Source: Microbacteriaceae bacterium (GTDB lineage Bacteria; Actinomycetota; Actinomycetes; Actinomycetales; Microbacteriaceae). Taken from it: 7,967 bases of DNA. The notes beneath the pieces are model-generated. The model saw only the letters and a list, made by a program, of their open reading frames with translations. It made no database searches and was not told the DNA's origin. The stretch covers positions 1-7,967 of the forward strand of contig JAPOHQ010000042.1 of assembly GCA_029979375.1 (NCBI GenBank), written 5' to 3'. Both the position numbers and the translations under genes were made by a program. Shown piece after piece: positions 5,636 to 7,967 of the stretch; the stretch's first letter is position 1; every line of letters begins with the position of its first letter.

Positions 5636-6406
5636 ATGCTTGCAGCGCAGCGTAAAGCCAGGATTCTGGAAGAGGTTGGCACCTCCGGAGCTAGGCGCAT
5701 TTCGGATCTCGCTGAGTCGCTCGGTGTCTCTGAGGTAACAATTCGGCGCGACGTCGAGCAGCTAGCCTCTCAGGGCCTGGTCGATAAGGTCCACGGCGGC
5801 GTGACCGCAAACGCGCTCTCTTCGACTCTCGAGCCTCCGTTCGCCGCCAACTCCATGAAGGAGCAGGCAGCCAAGGATGCGATGGCCGAGCTCGCAGCCG
5901 AAATGGTCAGGCCCGGAATGGCCGTAGCTCTCATGGGCGGCAGTAGCGTCTACTCACTTGCAAAGCGGCTGCGGGATGTCCCCTCCCTCACCATCGTCAC
6001 AAACTCTGTGCCGATTTCAGACCTCTTCGCTCAAAAGCCCAGGGCTGACCAAACTGTTGTTCTCACGGGCGGAGTTAGGACGCCAACCGACTCCCTGGTT
6101 GGAAACATCGCGAGCGAAGTGTTTTCGAGATTCAACCTGGACATCGTCTTTATGGGCACCCACGGCATGGATAGCGAATTCGGATTCAGCTCCCCAAACC
6201 TAGTCGAGGCAGAAACCAACCGAGAGGTGATCAGGCGCAGCGCAAAGTTTGTCGTGCTGGCAGATCAATCAAAGTGGGGAGTAAGAGGTTTCTCCTCATT
6301 TGCCTCCTTCGAGCATGCCGACGTCGTAATAACGAGTGTCGGCCTCGGGAGTAAGCAGCTTCAGACCCTGAAGTCCAAGGTCAAAGAGGTCCTGGTAGCC
6401 GGCTAG
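5636..6406 (+). CDS. DeoR/GlpR-family sugar-responsive transcriptional regulator
   Basis: The protein has 256 residues, a normal length for the family. An N-terminal DeoR-type winged helix-turn-helix (about 6-57) shows ISDLAESLGVSEVTIRRDVE and then GLVDKVHGG. The C-terminal sugar-phosphate-sensing domain (about 75-235) has GGSSVYSLAKRL (101-112), VTNSVPISDLF (121-131), LTGGVRTP-x-x-SLVGNIA, and GTHGMDSEFGFS-PNLVEAETNR followed by LADQSKWG (208-215). Proteins of this kind usually repress carbohydrate genes and release DNA on binding a phosphorylated sugar; in actinobacteria close forms often sit by gal genes. Its divergent position suggests control of the alpha/beta-galactosidase operon and of itself. 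ATG 5636 has GGAGG 8 nt upstream. Its TAG overlaps the convergent GNAT stop within one CTAG (6403-6406), leaving no room for a terminator. Confidence 0.93.
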   Translation: MLAAQRKARILEEVGTSGARRISDLAESLGVSEVTIRRDVEQLASQGLVDKVHGGVTANALSSTLEPPFAANSMKEQAAKDAMAELAAEMVRPGMAVALMGGSSVYSLAKRLRDVPSLTIVTNSVPISDLFAQKPRADQTVVLTGGVRTPTDSLVGNIASEVFSRFNLDIVFMGTHGMDSEFGFSSPNLVEAETNREVIRRSAKFVVLADQSKWGVRGFSSFASFEHADVVITSVGLGSKQLQTLKSKVKEVLVAG

Positions 6407-6966
6407 AGCTTGAGCGAGTAGAGGTAGCTGCCGATAGGTTTACCGAACCTCACCGCGACATTTGCAAGGTGGCCCTGCTCCGTGAATCCGTGCTTCTTGT
6501 GCAGTTCTATCGAGGCATGTGCACCGCGATCGGCAATCACCGCAATCACTTCCTTGATGCCACCCTTACGGCAGGCAGCCAAAAGTGCTTCGAAGAGTTT
6601 GCTGCCTAGCTTCTTGCCCGTGGCAGCGGCTGCCAGGTAGATGCTGTTCTCGACGATCTTGAGGTAGCCAGTGCGCTGCCGCCAGGGGGCGACATAGGCA
6701 AAGCCCAACACCTCGCTCCCGCGAGTAAGAACCAGGAACGGTAGCCCGAGCTTTGTAAGGTGTTCGAACTTCTCCTGCCAGTGCGAGATGTCAAGGGGCT
6801 TGTCGTCAAAGGTGATAACCGTGTTTTGAACGAAGAAGTTGTAGATGGCCCTAACCTGAGGCATGTCTTCTACTTGCGCATCCCGAATCGAGATCTCCTG
6901 CGGGGGTTGCGGGGGTTGTTGCCTGAGCCTGCGGACAAGCCGCCACCTGGTTTCGGAATCAACCAT
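6403..6966 (-). CDS. GNAT family N-acetyltransferase (phosphinothricin acetyltransferase-like)
   Basis: This 187-residue protein is of the GNAT fold and transfers acetyl from acetyl-CoA to an amine. The PAT-like pattern is clear: SIRDAQVEDMPQVRAIYNFFV, then APWRQRTGY, VENSIYL, and the acetyl-CoA loop TGKKLGSKL (about 116-124). This loop lacks the usual arginine before the glycine (commonly RGKGIG). HKKHGF and the tail VAVRFGKPIGSYLYSL follow. The substrate is unknown; the PAT label reflects subfamily only. The start ATG 6966 shares one base with the ung stop (TGATG) and has GGAG 6 nt upstream; an in-frame TTG at 6978 has no such site. Residues 1-25 form a basic extension with PPQPPQ before the domain. 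It is probably co-transcribed with ung. Confidence 0.88.
   Translation of the reverse strand: MVDSETRWRLVRRLRQQPPQPPQEISIRDAQVEDMPQVRAIYNFFVQNTVITFDDKPLDISHWQEKFEHLTKLGLPFLVLTRGSEVLGFAYVAPWRQRTGYLKIVENSIYLAAAATGKKLGSKLFEALLAACRKGGIKEVIAVIADRGAHASIELHKKHGFTEQGHLANVAVRFGKPIGSYLYSLKL
6901..6918. repeat. two tandem 9-bp units in the GNAT N-terminus
   Basis: CGGGGGTTG occurs twice in tandem (6901-6909, 6910-6918) and encodes the PPQPPQ segment of the acetyltransferase on the minus strand. It is a short in-frame repeat that could change copy number without shifting the frame. Confidence 0.75.
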
Positions 6967-7613
6967 CAGCAGCTCCAATCAATTGGCTCTAAGCCCAACT
7001 CTAAAAGCGCTTTGTTACATCCAGAAAAAGGTCTTGAGCCAAAGAAGCCTCGGTAGGACGAGAGTGGTGAGGGGTGTGGGGATGAGATCACGGTTGCCTG
7101 CTGCAGTATTCCACTCAGCTGCTGAGCCTTCGACCCCCAGAGAATCGCGACCAACGCGCTCCCCTTGAGCTCTTGAAGAAAACGAACTGCGGCTTCGGTA
7201 AAGAGATCCCAGCCAAGACCCAGATGCGCCGCGGTCTCGCCCGGCCGGGTGGTTAGGTGGCGGTTCAGGAGCATGACGCCATGTTGCGACCAAGTCGAGA
7301 TGTCCTTGTTGCGAACCATCCCGTGGCCAAGATCTGAGCGCAGCTCCTTGAATATGTTCTCGAGCGAGGGAGGGAGCGGGTAGGTGCCCGAGGGAACACA
7401 GAATGCCAACCCCATCGCATGGTCCGGATTTGGATAGGGGTCCTGGCCAAGAATGAGCACTCGAATCGACCCAGGATCCTGCTCGAATGCCCGAAAAATG
7501 TTTGCTCTTGCCGGAACAACCTCTTCGCCTGAGAGCTTGGCCAGAATCTCAACCAGCCGGTCGTGCTCTGCGTTGAACAGCGGCATCCAACCGGGGTGGA
7601 CAGATTCGAGCAT
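6966..7613 (-). CDS. ung: uracil-DNA glycosylase, family 1
   Basis: This 215-residue enzyme excises uracil from DNA as the first step of base excision repair. Family 1 hallmarks are all present: the water-activating loop GQDPYP (56-61, catalytic D58), PPSLENIFKEL (81-91), GVMLLNRHLT (112-121, with the uracil-contacting N117), and the Leu-loop HPSPLSSYRGFFGSRPFS (from 180, catalytic H180). GQDPYP-x-P in place of GQDPYH is usual for actinobacterial forms. The reading frame stays open far upstream (to 7949), but that part is the antisense of the M20 gene. ATG 7613 gives the normal family start and length. There is no ribosome site, but TACTAT ends 6 nt before the ATG, suggesting a leaderless mRNA. 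The stop overlaps the GNAT start. Confidence 0.96.
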   Translation of the reverse strand: MLESVHPGWMPLFNAEHDRLVEILAKLSGEEVVPARANIFRAFEQDPGSIRVLILGQDPYPNPDHAMGLAFCVPSGTYPLPPSLENIFKELRSDLGHGMVRNKDISTWSQHGVMLLNRHLTTRPGETAAHLGLGWDLFTEAAVRFLQELKGSALVAILWGSKAQQLSGILQQATVISSPHPSPLSSYRGFFGSRPFSGCNKALLELGLEPIDWSC

Positions 7614-7619
7614 GAGCCA

Positions 7620-7625
7620 ATAGTA
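7620..7625 (-). promoter_or_regulatory. -10 box for leaderless ung mRNA
   Basis: On the minus strand TACTAT (5/6 to TATAAT) is followed by TGGCTC and then the ung ATG. That would place transcription start at or next to the A of ATG. Leaderless mRNAs with this geometry are common in actinobacteria. No good -35 box is seen. Confidence 0.5.
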
Positions 7626-7639
7626 AAAGTGCGAAGATG

Positions 7640-7657
7640 TATAGCGTCCCCTAGGAG
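7640..7657 (+). promoter_or_regulatory. possible -10 and ribosome site of the M20 gene
   Basis: TATAGC (7640-7645), preceded directly by TG, is a fair -10-like box. The AGGAGG-type site TAGGAGG (about 7652-7658) lies 4-5 nt before ATG 7663. The ribosome site is convincing; the promoter call is weak because no -35 is apparent and the leader would be only about 10 nt. Confidence 0.4.
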
Positions 7658-7662
7658 GCAAA

Positions 7663-7967
7663 ATGCTTAGCCCCAAAGAGCTGCTCGCCGAGGCGTCGCA
7701 GTATGCCGAAACCCTGAGCACCATTCGTCGTGATTTGCACCAGATTCCAGAGTTTGCCCTCGAGCTGCCGAAGACGCAGCAAAGGATCCTGGAGTCGATC
7801 GATGGCCTAGGCGAGATCACGCTCGGGAAGAACCTTTCTTCGATTGCCCTCCACATAAAAGGCGGCAAGCCCGGCCCAACCGTCCTGCTCAGGGCAGACA
7901 TGGATGCCCTGAAGGTTGAAGAGGAGTCTGGCGAGAGCTTCTCGTCCACAAACGGCTACATGCATGC
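7663..7967 (+). CDS. M20 family amidohydrolase/peptidase, N-terminal part (3' end outside window)
   Basis: The first 101 full codons of an M20 (M20D-type) metal-dependent amidohydrolase are present; the frame is open to the window edge. Family motifs seen are STIRRDLHQIPE (19-30), GPTVLLRADMDAL (71-83), EEESGE-x-FSS (86-95), and the terminal GYMHA. The last of these in relatives continues as C-G-H-D, the first metal-binding motif, which falls just outside. Relatives remove acyl groups from N-acyl amino acids or cleave hippurate- or IAA-conjugate-type amides in the cytoplasm; the exact substrate is unknown. The start is ATG 7663 with an AGGAGG-type site just upstream. It is divergent from ung, with only 49 bp between the starts. 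Confidence 0.93.
   Translation, partial: MLSPKELLAEASQYAETLSTIRRDLHQIPEFALELPKTQQRILESIDGLGEITLGKNLSSIALHIKGGKPGPTVLLRADMDALKVEEESGESFSSTNGYMH

Noticed and set aside
7614..7949. N-terminal extension of the uracil-DNA glycosylase frame by about 112 residues
   Set aside because: The extension is the antisense of the M20 gene, has no homology to the glycosylase family, and the protein starting at 7613 already has normal length.
1..7967. CRISPR arrays, insertion sequences, prophage genes or defence systems
   Set aside because: No spaced repeat array, transposase, terminal inverted repeats or recognisable defence genes other than the small TA pair were found.

Overview
The window looks like a stretch of chromosome from a small-genome actinobacterium, most likely Microbacteriaceae (for example the freshwater Luna/Aquiluna/Rhodoluna type). 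This is an inference from moderate GC by eye, tight gene packing, 1-nt TGATG/TAATG gene junctions, possible leaderless initiation, and the style of the proteins: an actinobacterial-type GH36 motif set, a DeoR/GlpR regulator with 'PNLVEAETNR', and a GQDPYP-type uracil-DNA glycosylase. No marker gene proves the taxon.

Layout. Bases 2-418 (+) are the C-terminal third or so of an MFS transporter cut by the window edge. A tRNA-Leu(UAG) gene follows at 587-668 (+). Five bases after it, on the opposite strand, is a small type II toxin-antitoxin module: ParD-like antitoxin 1176-952 and RelE/ParE-type toxin 952-674, joined by a TAATG overlap. Next, also on the minus strand, is a two-gene galactoside operon: GH36 alpha-galactosidase (about 5323-3212), then GH42 beta-galactosidase (3212-1311), joined by a TGATG overlap. 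A roughly 310-bp intergenic region with inverted repeats separates it from a divergent DeoR/GlpR-family sugar-responsive regulator (5636-6406, +). The regulator converges on a GNAT acetyltransferase (6966-6403, -) so tightly that both stop codons share one CTAG. The GNAT gene lies downstream of uracil-DNA glycosylase ung (7613-6966, -) through another TGATG junction. The window ends inside an M20 amidohydrolase gene (7663 onward, +), divergent from ung.

How the genes work together. The two glycosidases lack signal peptides and probably hydrolyse imported alpha- and beta-galactosides in the cytoplasm, releasing galactose. The divergent DeoR-type protein is the obvious candidate regulator, sensing a sugar phosphate. 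No transporter or Leloir gene is visible nearby, so uptake and galactose catabolism must be encoded elsewhere.

I do not see a clearly new multi-gene system. The points most worth a second look are the structured leader of the galactosidase operon (a perfect 12-bp hairpin plus a second fold), tRNA-like fragments at the 3' end of the toxin gene next to tRNA-Leu, and the short GH42 C-terminus whose final codons and stop are imperfectly repeated 22 bp downstream.
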